From an uncultured Kangiella sp. (GTDB lineage Bacteria > Pseudomonadota > Gammaproteobacteria > Enterobacterales > Kangiellaceae), in the NCBI GenBank assembly GCA_947503345.1, contig CANNCW010000004.1, forward strand, positions 1-64,000: a DNA stretch of 64,000 bases. Reading direction: 5' to 3'. Shown piece by piece: positions 1-9,673 of this stretch; positions within the stretch are counted from its first letter, which is position 1, and the number at the start of each line of letters is the position of its first letter. The position numbers and the translations under genes are program-made. The notes beneath the pieces were generated by a model. The model ran no database searches, was not told where the DNA came from, and saw only the letters and a program-made list of their open reading frames with translations.

Positions 1-3000
1 CCAGATCCAGACTTTAACGGTACGGATACGTTCACTTACGTGGTGAGTGACGGTAACGGCGGTACGGATACGGCGACGGTGGTTGTGACGGTTGACGGTA
101 CGAACGACGTACCAGTAGCCACTGACGATACGGCGACGGCAACGGAAGATACACCGCAAGTGATTGATGTGATCGGTAACGACACGGATCCGGATGGCGA
201 TACGTTAACCGTTGACAGTGTGACGCAACCGACTAATGGCTCTGTGACCATTAATCCAGACGGCACCTTAACCTACACGCCAGATCCAGACTTTAACGGT
301 ACGGATACGTTCACTTACGTGGTGAGTGACGGTAACGGCGGTACGGATACGGCGACCGTTGTGGTAACAATAGAAGCTGTTGATGATGTTGTGGCAACTG
401 ATGATGATTTATCATCTATGCCAGTCGATCCTACTATGGGTGGCACAGCCGGTAATGTCTTTACTAATGATACGGTGAATGGTGCGACTGCAGATAACAT
501 CAACGTGGATAGCGTAACGGTCACTGATGATGACGGCCTAACGGGCGTGAGCATCGATGCGGACGGTAACGTGATTATTCCTGCGGGTTCAACACCGGGT
601 ACTTATACCATTACGTATGAAATCTGTACTGCAACGAATGTTTGTGACACAGCGACCGTAATAATTGTTATGGGCAACGTAGAAGCTACAGATGATGACT
701 TATCATCAACACCAGTTGATCCAACAGCAGGTGGCACGGCCGGTAATGTCTTCACGAACGATACGGTGAATGGTGAGACTGCAGATAATACCAACGTAGA
801 TAGCGTAGCGGTCACTGATGATGACGGCTTAACAGGCGTGAGTATCGATGCGGACGGTAACGTGATTATTCCTGCGGGTTCAACGCCAGGTACTTATACC
901 ATTACGTATGAAATCTGTAATGCGGACGGCGTTTGTGACACAGCGACCGTAACAATTGTAGTGGGCAACGTAGAAGCTACAGATGATGACTTATCATCAA
1001 CGCCAGTTGATCCAACTACAGGCGGTACGGCTGGTAATGTCTTCACGAACGATACGGTGAATGGTGCGACTGCAGATAACATTAACGTGGATAGCGTAAC
1101 GGTCACTGATGATGACGGCCTAATCGGTGTGAGCATCAATGCGGACGGTAACGTGATTATTCCTGCAGGTTCAACGCCAGGTACTTACACCATTACGTAT
1201 GAAATCTGTAATGCGGACGGTGTTTGCGATACGGCAATCGTAACAATAGTGGTAGATAGTTTTGAGATTATTGCTACTGATGATGACTTATCTACTAGCC
1301 CAGTTAATGGTTCAGATGGTGGCGTCGCAGGTAATGTATTAACGAACGATACTTTAGCTGGTAATCCAGTTGATGAAACTACTGTTACAGTAAGCGTAAT
1401 TAATGACGACGACTCAGGAGTTACCATATCTCCAAATGGTGATGTAGTTATTCCTGAAAATACTCCAGCGGGTACTTATACGGTTACTTATCAGATTTGT
1501 GAAATAGCGGATCCAACTAACTGTGCCACAGCGACGATTACTATTGTGGTTGAAGCAGCTGCGATTATTGCTACGGACGATGATTTCACTACAATGCCAA
1601 TTAGCGGTTTAGCAGGCGGCGATATCGGAAATGTATTTACTAATGATAGTTTGAATGCTGATAGTATCGATCCAAACTTGGTTACTGTTACTACAACAGA
1701 TGACGCAGGTATTGGAGCAACGGTTGCACCTGATGGAACTCTATCTATTCCTGAAAATACTCCAGCGGGAACTTATACGGTTACTTATCAAATTTGTGAG
1801 GTCTTAAATCCAAGCAACTGTGATACAGCAACTGTAACATTCGAGATTGTTCCACCTGTTATCGTAGCTAATGATGATGACTTTAGTGGAGTGGATGTGA
1901 ATGGCACTACAGGTGGCGTTGCAGGTAACGTTCTTGCGAACGATACTCTAGATGGCAATACAGTATTAGCTACTCAAGTAACTATTAGTGTGACTAATGA
2001 CGCTGGTATTGGTGTAACGATAGATGCTAATGGTGATGTGATTGTTCCGCCTAATACAGTAGAAGGAACCTATACAGTAACGTATCAAATTTGTGATGTT
2101 ATTAACCCGACTAATTGTGATACAGCAACGGTAACAATAAATGTTGTTGGTGTTCCATTACTAAGATTAGTTAAAACTTCGAATGTTTCGCAGGCTTCTA
2201 TAGGTGACTTTGTAACCTATACAGTAACCGTCGAAAATATTGGGGTGGTTGATGCTACAAACGTTACATTGTTGGATACTCCTCCGTTAGGTATGAGCTA
2301 TGTTGAAGACTCAGGCTCTATTAATGATGCCAATCCTTCTAATGACATCATAAGAGTAGGTAGACCAACAACTTTCGAAGGTGTAGATGTCGCAAGCGGT
2401 CAAACCATAACGATTCAATATATGATGAGAATTGGTGCAACTGCTACTCGTGGTGAATTAACAAACAGCATTGTTGCAAACTTCGCAGGCGAAACCGTCA
2501 GTAATGTTGCAACGGCTACTGTTATCATGGGTTCAGATCCTGATTTCGAACAGTCTACGATTATCGGCAAAGTATTTAATGACCGTGATGGTGATGGCTG
2601 GCAAGACTCTGTGGCTGCTACTGGTTTGGTAGTAACTGGAGGTATTGATGAGTCAGGTTACATTGCTAATTCAACTACAGTTGATAGAGGTAATGGCCCT
2701 CAACCAGAAGCGGACGCCAGCGCGCCTATTAATCATGGTATTAACTTAGGAACGCTAAGTGGTCGTAATTCATACATGGATCCAGCAACTAATCATCAGA
2801 TGGTTATTAGCCAGTTGATGCGCGAAGCTAGATTTACTAATGACTTTGTCTTAGTAACCGCTGAGGGTACTGAAATCCGAATGGATGCTGAAGGTAAAGT
2901 AACGCGTCATGATTCTGGTGATGTAGCTGACGGTCTAACAGCTCAAGATATTCAAGTTGAACGTAATATCAGCGTTGTTGATGCTGGTTATCAAGTGGAT

Positions 3001-3894
3001 TACGTGATTACCAACCATGGTATTCAAGAGCGTGGTATTCCAGGAGTTCGTATTGCCACAGTAGAAGGCTTTATTATCGAGACAGATGCTTACGGTAGAT
3101 TCCATTTGAATGCAATCGATGTCGCGGATTTTGCTAGAGGTAAAAACTTTATTATGAAAGTTGATCCTTCTACTATTCCACAGGGTTCTAGTTTCACTAC
3201 TGAAAACCCAAGAGTTAAACGTGTTACTCAAGGTTTACCAACCAGCTTCGATTTTGGTGTGAAGATCCCTGAACCTAAGTCAACAGCAAGCGATAAAACG
3301 AAAGGTGTCGAATTACAGCTTGGAACTTTATTCTTTGATGATAACAGTGCGGAGATTAAAGAAGAGTATTTGCCATTGTTACAACAAATGGCCGATAAGA
3401 TTAATCAGCATCAAGGTGGAACTATTGAGTTTGACGGTCATGGCGGTGGTTTAGGCATTGCCTTTGACCGAGCTCAAAAAGTTCGTGATGCACTATTGAC
3501 ACTGATTAAACCTGAGTTACACGACAAGTTTAGCGTTTCTATTGTAGCTTCTCCGGAGCTTGATGTTGAAGGTCGTGAGATTATTACGATTGGCGATAGA
3601 GTTAAACTTGGTTCTGTTTTCTTTGCTTTAGATAAAGATAATGTAACTTCTGTTTTCGACACTTTGATAGAAAGAGTTGCTGAACATTTAAATCAAAATG
3701 GTGGCGGTGCCGTTATGTTAACTGGGCATACGGATATTCGTGCAGATAACGATTATAACTATCGTTTAGGACTACGTCGTGCTAAGAATGTTTATAGAGA
3801 ACTTATGAAATACATTGATAAGACAAAAGTTGATGAAGTGCGAGTGGAGACTTCTTCTAGAGAGTATAAAAGTGTGGAAGGAGGTGCGCTATGA
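1..3894 (+). CDS. Giant repeat surface protein, 5' end outside the window (Ig/cadherin-like repeats, DUF11, two OmpA-like domains)
   Basis: The frame is open from base 1, so the GTG at 40 is only an internal codon; 1297 residues are visible and the N-terminus lies upstream. In order: a partial and one full 93-residue VCBS/cadherin-like repeat (bases 1 to about 385); six Ig-like repeats of 97-99 residues opening near 394, 685, 976, 1273, 1570 and 1867, each with a DDD or DDDL/F start and a Cys pair near its end; a DUF11 domain (about 2155-2550); a segment opening GKVFNDRDGDGW with a carboxypeptidase-regulatory-like stretch near 3030-3130; and two OmpA-like domains (about 3305-3500 and 3598-3830). 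The second OmpA-like domain has GHTD and LGLRRA, the usual peptidoglycan-binding positions. Inference: an exported adhesin or envelope-spanning protein anchored to peptidoglycan by its C-terminus. It ends in a 4-bp ATGA overlap with the next gene, so the two are probably translationally coupled. Confidence 0.85.
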   Translation, partial: PDPDFNGTDTFTYVVSDGNGGTDTATVVVTVDGTNDVPVATDDTATATEDTPQVIDVIGNDTDPDGDTLTVDSVTQPTNGSVTINPDGTLTYTPDPDFNGTDTFTYVVSDGNGGTDTATVVVTIEAVDDVVATDDDLSSMPVDPTMGGTAGNVFTNDTVNGATADNINVDSVTVTDDDGLTGVSIDADGNVIIPAGSTPGTYTITYEICTATNVCDTATVIIVMGNVEATDDDLSSTPVDPTAGGTAGNVFTNDTVNGETADNTNVDSVAVTDDDGLTGVSIDADGNVIIPAGSTPGTYTITYEICNADGVCDTATVTIVVGNVEATDDDLSSTPVDPTTGGTAGNVFTNDTVNGATADNINVDSVTVTDDDGLIGVSINADGNVIIPAGSTPGTYTITYEICNADGVCDTAIVTIVVDSFEIIATDDDLSTSPVNGSDGGVAGNVLTNDTLAGNPVDETTVTVSVINDDDSGVTISPNGDVVIPENTPAGTYTVTYQICEIADPTNCATATITIVVEAAAIIATDDDFTTMPISGLAGGDIGNVFTNDSLNADSIDPNLVTVTTTDDAGIGATVAPDGTLSIPENTPAGTYTVTYQICEVLNPSNCDTATVTFEIVPPVIVANDDDFSGVDVNGTTGGVAGNVLANDTLDGNTVLATQVTISVTNDAGIGVTIDANGDVIVPPNTVEGTYTVTYQICDVINPTNCDTATVTINVVGVPLLRLVKTSNVSQASIGDFVTYTVTVENIGVVDATNVTLLDTPPLGMSYVEDSGSINDANPSNDIIRVGRPTTFEGVDVASGQTITIQYMMRIGATATRGELTNSIVANFAGETVSNVATATVIMGSDPDFEQSTIIGKVFNDRDGDGWQDSVAATGLVVTGGIDESGYIANSTTVDRGNGPQPEADASAPINHGINLGTLSGRNSYMDPATNHQMVISQLMREARFTNDFVLVTAEGTEIRMDAEGKVTRHDSGDVADGLTAQDIQVERNISVVDAGYQVDYVITNHGIQERGIPGVRIATVEGFIIETDAYGRFHLNAIDVADFARGKNFIMKVDPSTIPQGSSFTTENPRVKRVTQGLPTSFDFGVKIPEPKSTASDKTKGVELQLGTLFFDDNSAEIKEEYLPLLQQMADKINQHQGGTIEFDGHGGGLGIAFDRAQKVRDALLTLIKPELHDKFSVSIVASPELDVEGREIITIGDRVKLGSVFFALDKDNVTSVFDTLIERVAEHLNQNGGGAVMLTGHTDIRADNDYNYRLGLRRAKNVYRELMKYIDKTKVDEVRVETSSREYKSVEGGAL

Positions 3895-6800
3895 AAAAGG
3901 TAATAATTAATAGCAAACCAATAGTGGCGTTTGGCTTATCAGCAATATTGTTTGGAGTTGTGCCCAATGCTTTTTCATCGTCAGAAGATAGTGATGAAAA
4001 TAAGAAGTATGAATGTACTGAAGGCGAATGCCGAACGCAAAATGGATTAATTTTCAGGGTTAAAAGTTTAGGTGAAGAAAGACCTAAAACTAAAGGCCAA
4101 GATGAAGATGAGCATCAGCAGAATCGCCGTGTAGACGTTAATTATCACGAAGTATATACCTACAGTGAAAAAGGTTTTACTCCTGATAAAAAACGTGTAG
4201 ATGTAAATTCAAATATGATGATTCAGCTTGAGAATGGTGGCATTTTATGGGCCACTGAAGATCCAGCTTTGACTCAAGCATCATTGAGTTTAAATGGTCC
4301 TAGCACCGTTGCTTTTACAAATGGTGCTATTTCTGAAGCTGTGAATTTCAATTATTACAACAACTATGGCGCTTTTATAGAACGCATGGAAATTGTAATT
4401 TTTGAAGGCTCTGATACTGATTTAGTTACTCCGCTAACAGTTAAAACGGTTCCAGTTGAAAACAATGGTCGTTTTGAATGGGATGGCAACATTACCCTTG
4501 ATCAAGAGTTGGTTATAGGTGATGAATTACAGTATTTGATTCGAGCTTATGATGCTGATGGTCGTATGGATGAAACTTATCCAAAACGTTTGTTATTAGT
4601 ATCAGAAGAAGAGAAGAAGATTAATATTTCTCGCATCGCTGATACGGCTCCTCGTGATTTAGTTGAGCAAGAAGGTGAGCAACAAATTGCTAATGATTTG
4701 GTAGAAGCTCAAACCTATGGTTCAAACAATTTACGTCAGCAGAATATTCCTATTTATGGCTCTCGTGTACGTATTTTTGGTCAAGATATTCCTGCTGGCC
4801 AAGCTGTAAAAATTAATGGCCAGAATATTCCAGTTGGTTTAGAGCGAAAATTTGTCGCGGAATATTTGATGCCAATTGGCCAACACCAATTTTCCGTTGA
4901 TATTGGTGAGAGCGGTGCATTTAACACTAAAGAATTGAGTATTGATGTCACTGGTAAGTACATGTTTATGGTAGCTCTTGCCGACATTACAGCTTCTCAA
5001 AATAAAGTTTCAGACAGTATTCAAGCCGTTGATGATGGCGATAAATTTGATGATGATTTTTTATTAAATGGACGCTTAGCTTTTTATTTAAAAGGTAAAA
5101 TCCAAGGTAAATATCTCATCACTGCTCAGGCAGATACCCGCGAGCGCGAACTAGAAGATTTATTTGAAGGATTTTTAGATAAAGATCCACAAGATGTTTT
5201 CCGTCGTTTAGATCCAGATCGCTATTATCCAGTCTACGGTGACGATTCAAATGTATATCGTGATGTTGATACGCAAGGAAAGTTTTACGTTAGAGTTGAT
5301 TGGGATAAGAGTCAGGCTTTATGGGGTAACTTTAATACGGGTATTACTGGCAATGAATTTGCTCAGTATTCGCGTTCGCTTTACGGTGCAGCGATCAATT
5401 GGCGTTCTATTGAGACCACTGACTTAGGTGAATCCAAAACTCAAGTAAAAGTATTTGCATCAGAAGCTCAAACTGCTTTGGGCCATAACGAATTTTTAGG
5501 AACAGGTGGTAGTTTGTATTACTTACGCAATACAGACGTATTACCAGGTTCAGACCGTGTGGTGTTAGAAGTCCGTGATAGCACTACTGGTCGTGTAGAA
5601 ACCTCCGTTAACTTACAACGTGGCGCTGATTATGAGATTGATGAGTTACAAGGTCGTATCATCCTTACTCGTCCTTTAAACCAAATTTCTCGTCAAAATA
5701 TCGGCACTATTATTCGTGATGAGCCATTAGATGGCTTCGATAATATCTTATTAGTAGATTATGAGTATTTACCGACTGGCTTTAATGCTGATGAGTCTAC
5801 TGTTGGTGGTCGTGCAAAAGTTTGGCTTGGTGATCATATAGCTATAGGCGGTACCTTTGTTGACGAAAACCGTGCTGGTGATGATTACGAGTTGCAAGGC
5901 GTTGACGTAACTTTACAAGCGGGTCGCGGTACCTACTTAAAAGTAGAGAATGCTAAAACTAAAGCTAATCAAGCCGCTAGTTTCTTTTCGGATAACGGCG
6001 GTTTCAGCTTCGCACAAATCTCTGGCGATCCTTTAAATGAAGTAAGCGGTAAAGAAGGCGATGCTTATTCCATCGAGGCTCGTGCTAACTTTAAAGAGTT
6101 AGGTTTGAGTGAGAATCAATGGACTGCAGGTGCTTGGCATCGAGAAACAGAGGCTGGGTATTCAGTTGCACGCCGTACTTTGAATGAAGAAACCGTCGAA
6201 ACAGGAGCTGAATTTACTGGCGAAGTTAGCAAAAATTTATCAGTCTCGGCGCGAGTTAGTGAATATGAGCGTGGCACCGATAATAAACTTGAGCAAGCTC
6301 AAGTTAATGTAGCTTATCAAGTGACACCCAAAACGCAAGTAACAGCGGAAGTTCGTCAATTAGAAGAAACTATCGCTGGCAATACAACTTCAGCGACGTT
6401 AGGTGCTGTGCAATATAAACACCGCATTGGCGAGACTTGGGATCTCTACGGAACAGGTCAATTTACTATCGATAATGATGGTGGAACTTACGATAACAAT
6501 GATTTGATTACTGTAGGGACTCGTTATTTGTTTGGGCAGCGCTCATCAGTTGGTGCTGAATATAGTTCTGGCCATCGTGGTGACGCAGCAAGCTTAACAG
6601 CTGATTACTTTGTGAACAACGACTACAGTATTTATGGGCGTTACACATATTCTACCGATAGCACTGATAGTGTGTTTGGCCCAAGTATTAATGATGGTCT
6701 CACTTTAGGTCAGAAGTGGCGTGTATCAAATCAGGTGACTATTTATAACGAAAGTCAATATTTGAAATCACCTCAAGAAACAGGTTTGGCCCATACTTTT

Positions 6801-7607
6801 GGTATCGATTTTATTCCTAGTACTGGTTGGAATGTTGGTCTTAACTTGCAGGATGGTGAGCTAGAGAATATCAATGGTGGCACTATTGATCGCTTAGCCG
6901 CAAGTCTTAGCGGAAGCTACCGCTCTCCAGATTTTGATTGGACTTCAAAGCTTGAATATCGTGATGACTCGGGTGCGGAAAATCGTGAGCAATGGTTAAC
7001 CACAAATCGTTTAACTTATCGTGTAAACGATGATTGGCGATTAGCGGCCAGAGTGAATCATTCGGATACGGAAGATTTAAATGATCCAAATCAGAATGCT
7101 AAATTTACTGAAGCTAATTTAGGTTTTGCTTATCGCCCTGTAAATAACAACCGCTGGGCATTATTGGGCAAGTATACTTATCTTTATGACTTAAGAACTT
7201 TAGCGCAAGTAACTACGGGAGCTGATCAGAAGTCTGATATTTTTGCCTTTGAAGGTATTTATCGCCTGAATCCGGAGTGGGAATTTGCAGGTAAAATAGC
7301 CCATCGTCGTGGTCAAGTTAGAGCTGGTCGCGGAACAGGTGAATGGTTCTCTAGTACGGTTGATCTATATGCCTTACAAGCGCGTTATCATTTGATCAAA
7401 GAGTGGGATGCGTTGGCTGAATATCGTGTTCTATCATCAAAAGAGAATGATGACACTCGCCAAGGTTGGTTATTAGGCGCTGACTATCATATCAGTGACC
7501 ATTTCAAAGTTGGTCTAGGTTATAACTTCACTGATTTCAGTGACAACTTAGCGAATCTTGACTATGAATATGATGGCTGGTTCATTAACTTTGTGGGTAA
7601 ATATTAA
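3891..7607 (+). CDS. Exported protein with probable outer-membrane beta-barrel, partner of the giant repeat protein
   Basis: 1238 residues. The start ATG overlaps the upstream stop (ATGA), with a strong GGAAGGAGG-like ribosome site just before it. Residues 1-30 form a Sec signal peptide (KK, hydrophobic core, NAFSSS). A soluble N-terminal part of roughly 350 residues includes strand-rich, Ig-like stretches and a near-duplicated phrase (IFGQDIPAGQ and INGQNIPVGL). From about residue 380 the sequence alternates polar and aromatic residues with many Asp/Asn-rich turns, as in outer-membrane barrels, and it ends in the aromatic strand WFINFVGKY. There is no TonB box or plug that I recognise. The family is not one I can name. 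Context suggests it presents, anchors or secretes the giant protein; that role is inference. Confidence 0.75.
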   Translation: MKKVIINSKPIVAFGLSAILFGVVPNAFSSSEDSDENKKYECTEGECRTQNGLIFRVKSLGEERPKTKGQDEDEHQQNRRVDVNYHEVYTYSEKGFTPDKKRVDVNSNMMIQLENGGILWATEDPALTQASLSLNGPSTVAFTNGAISEAVNFNYYNNYGAFIERMEIVIFEGSDTDLVTPLTVKTVPVENNGRFEWDGNITLDQELVIGDELQYLIRAYDADGRMDETYPKRLLLVSEEEKKINISRIADTAPRDLVEQEGEQQIANDLVEAQTYGSNNLRQQNIPIYGSRVRIFGQDIPAGQAVKINGQNIPVGLERKFVAEYLMPIGQHQFSVDIGESGAFNTKELSIDVTGKYMFMVALADITASQNKVSDSIQAVDDGDKFDDDFLLNGRLAFYLKGKIQGKYLITAQADTRERELEDLFEGFLDKDPQDVFRRLDPDRYYPVYGDDSNVYRDVDTQGKFYVRVDWDKSQALWGNFNTGITGNEFAQYSRSLYGAAINWRSIETTDLGESKTQVKVFASEAQTALGHNEFLGTGGSLYYLRNTDVLPGSDRVVLEVRDSTTGRVETSVNLQRGADYEIDELQGRIILTRPLNQISRQNIGTIIRDEPLDGFDNILLVDYEYLPTGFNADESTVGGRAKVWLGDHIAIGGTFVDENRAGDDYELQGVDVTLQAGRGTYLKVENAKTKANQAASFFSDNGGFSFAQISGDPLNEVSGKEGDAYSIEARANFKELGLSENQWTAGAWHRETEAGYSVARRTLNEETVETGAEFTGEVSKNLSVSARVSEYERGTDNKLEQAQVNVAYQVTPKTQVTAEVRQLEETIAGNTTSATLGAVQYKHRIGETWDLYGTGQFTIDNDGGTYDNNDLITVGTRYLFGQRSSVGAEYSSGHRGDAASLTADYFVNNDYSIYGRYTYSTDSTDSVFGPSINDGLTLGQKWRVSNQVTIYNESQYLKSPQETGLAHTFGIDFIPSTGWNVGLNLQDGELENINGGTIDRLAASLSGSYRSPDFDWTSKLEYRDDSGAENREQWLTTNRLTYRVNDDWRLAARVNHSDTEDLNDPNQNAKFTEANLGFAYRPVNNNRWALLGKYTYLYDLRTLAQVTTGADQKSDIFAFEGIYRLNPEWEFAGKIAHRRGQVRAGRGTGEWFSSTVDLYALQARYHLIKEWDALAEYRVLSSKENDDTRQGWLLGADYHISDHFKVGLGYNFTDFSDNLANLDYEYDGWFINFVGKY

Positions 7608-7625
7608 GAAATCACTTAATAATTG

Positions 7626-7652
7626 AAAGGAGCTTTGATAAGCTCCTTTTTT
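7626..7652 (+). terminator. Rho-independent terminator after the surface-protein pair
   Basis: A perfect 10-bp stem, AAAGGAGCTT (7626-7635) with AAGCTCCTTT (7640-7649), closes a TGAT loop and runs into a T tract ending at 7652. It separates the surface-protein unit from the ligase-like gene. Confidence 0.9.
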
Positions 7653-7681
7653 AATGGAAATAGTTAATTGAAGGTATTTAA

Positions 7682-9673
7682 TTGAAAAACATAGCAAAAA
7701 ACCAAGAAAAATTTTGGTCTTACTTTTTAGGAGGGTTATTGCCTTTAGCTGTAATTCTTGCGCCTTCTTACCAATCAAACTTAGCAGAACATATGTTCAC
7801 TAAATCATTTGTTTTGCAGATTGTTATAAGTATTGCTGTAGTGGTTCATTTATTTGCAAATAAGAAACAAACTTTTTCGAGTCATCCCTTAGCGATTGTT
7901 TTATACCTGACACTAATCTTAGGTTTTCTAAGTATTTTCTGGAGTGATAATCCTGGTTTTGCTGTTACTCAGTTTTTAAAATGGGTAACGGGAATTTTAT
8001 TAGCTTTTTTAGTATTTCAAATTCAACAAAAAGAAAACCAAAGAAGGATTTTACAGTTGTTTTTTTTAGGCGCTGTAGTAATGGCAATTATTGGTATTAT
8101 TCAATATTTATTTAATGTAGATATTGTTAAACAAGCGGCAAAGCCAGCCTCTACATTTGCAAATAAAAATATGGCAGCTCAGATTGCTGTTTTGACTTGG
8201 CCACTAGGTGTTTATTTATTCTTATCGCATGAAAAAACTTCTAATAATAAAGTATGGCTAGGCGTTAACTCTATAGGCGTAGCGTTACTATTAACTTTTA
8301 TATTTTATACTCAAACTCAAGCAGCGTGGTTTTCTACGATAGGCCAAATTATTTTATTTTCGTTGGTTTTAATTGTTTATAAGATTAGAAGTCATAGCTT
8401 TATTGCTATACAAGATACACACAAACTGTTCTTGATTATTGCTACGGTAGTTCTTTTTACTTTAATAAATTTAAATTCTGGTGGAGTAAAGCCATTTTGG
8501 GAAAAAATTCAGCAGGGTGCCGATAAAGTTGTTACCCGAGCTACTAATGTTGAGGGTGAGCAATCAACAATTCGTTATCAAATTTGGGGTAACGCTCTTA
8601 AAATCGCAAAATCTGAACCTGTTACAGGTGTAGGTTTAGGTAACTATTATCATCATGCTCCTGATTTCGGCAACGCAAGAACCCATACTACTCGATCTAC
8701 ACATAACGATTACCTACAATTGATAGCTGAACTTGGTTACGGTAGCTCTATTCTTATAGTTTTAAACTGGATTTTTCTGGGATATCTATTTTTTAAAATT
8801 TTATTTACACGACTTGGTAATCGATTTAGGGATCTAATTCTTGTTATTGCTGTTGGTGGAATGGCGATTACTTCTGCATTCAGTTTTCCATTGCAGCTTC
8901 AAACGCCCATTTTATTGATTAGTAGTTATATAGCTTTAATCTTATCCAATGAAAGAAAAATGCTTATTTCTCACTTGTCGCATAAAATATTAACAGCCAT
9001 AAGTGTCATTTTATTACTTGCAATACTAGTTTTGAATGTTAGTTGGTACTCAAAGCTTTCGGAGTTTAATCATAAAATTCAAACTAATGATTGGAAACAA
9101 CCAATCAACCTTGATTTGGGTGATTATGTTAATCATCCAATGTTTAAATGGTTTTCGCAAAGAGTTTCGAAAGAATATATGCATGTAAAACCAGGTAGTT
9201 CCTATCAAGTTGCAGAAAGCTATTTGGCATTGACTCCTACAGATGTTGTTTTATTGAATAATAAAATTTATTCTTTAATACAGCTAAAGCAATACGATAA
9301 GGCTAAGATTTTAATCAATAATGTAAGAGAGCATGAGCCTGAAGGTTATTATCGCTCCTATTATAATGAACTAATTTTATTAACCGAGTTAAGACAACCG
9401 AAAGAGTTAAGTGATGTTTTAAATGTTTTAGATAAAGAGGATGTTGATTTAATAAGTATGAAACCTCAAACTTTGGACAACATGGCTGTTGCTGCATATA
9501 ACCTGCAACAAAAAGATAGGGCTATCAATTATCTAAAAAAGAATTTAGAAGTACATCCAACTCATAGAGACTCTTATAATAAAATTATTAGAATGTTAAA
9601 TGGTGTTGGTGACAAAGAATCTGCTGAGCACTATACAAAGCAATTAGCTGAAGTTGAAGCACAAAGAAATTAA
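7682..9673 (+). CDS. O-antigen ligase / Wzy_C-type polytopic membrane protein with TPR-like C-terminal domain
   Basis: 663 residues starting at TTG 7682. A GAAGG ribosome site lies about 7 bases upstream, and the first membrane segment follows almost at once, so the next ATG would be too late. About 11-12 hydrophobic segments span residues 15-455. The Wzy_C/WaaL-type periplasmic motif is seen near residues 335-352 (RTHTTRSTHNDYLQLIAELG). Residues 490-663 are soluble and helical with TPR-like periodicity. Family knowledge: such enzymes move undecaprenyl-linked glycans onto lipid A-core (WaaL) or proteins (PglL). It sits 29 kb from the polysaccharide locus, beside a giant secreted protein, so a protein O-glycosylation role is possible but unproven. 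Its stop overlaps the convergent umuC stop by four bases. Confidence 0.75.
   Translation: MKNIAKNQEKFWSYFLGGLLPLAVILAPSYQSNLAEHMFTKSFVLQIVISIAVVVHLFANKKQTFSSHPLAIVLYLTLILGFLSIFWSDNPGFAVTQFLKWVTGILLAFLVFQIQQKENQRRILQLFFLGAVVMAIIGIIQYLFNVDIVKQAAKPASTFANKNMAAQIAVLTWPLGVYLFLSHEKTSNNKVWLGVNSIGVALLLTFIFYTQTQAAWFSTIGQIILFSLVLIVYKIRSHSFIAIQDTHKLFLIIATVVLFTLINLNSGGVKPFWEKIQQGADKVVTRATNVEGEQSTIRYQIWGNALKIAKSEPVTGVGLGNYYHHAPDFGNARTHTTRSTHNDYLQLIAELGYGSSILIVLNWIFLGYLFFKILFTRLGNRFRDLILVIAVGGMAITSAFSFPLQLQTPILLISSYIALILSNERKMLISHLSHKILTAISVILLLAILVLNVSWYSKLSEFNHKIQTNDWKQPINLDLGDYVNHPMFKWFSQRVSKEYMHVKPGSSYQVAESYLALTPTDVVLLNNKIYSLIQLKQYDKAKILINNVREHEPEGYYRSYYNELILLTELRQPKELSDVLNVLDKEDVDLISMKPQTLDNMAVAAYNLQQKDRAINYLKKNLEVHPTHRDSYNKIIRMLNGVGDKESAEHYTKQLAEVEAQRN

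Noticed and set aside
315..1427. Minus-strand reading frames across the adhesin repeats
   Set aside because: They repeat with the same period as the coding repeats and are antisense shadows with no start signals.
1..2150. Tandem repeats considered as a CRISPR array or satellite
   Set aside because: Repeat length is 279-297 bases, always a multiple of three, and the frame stays open throughout; they encode protein domains.
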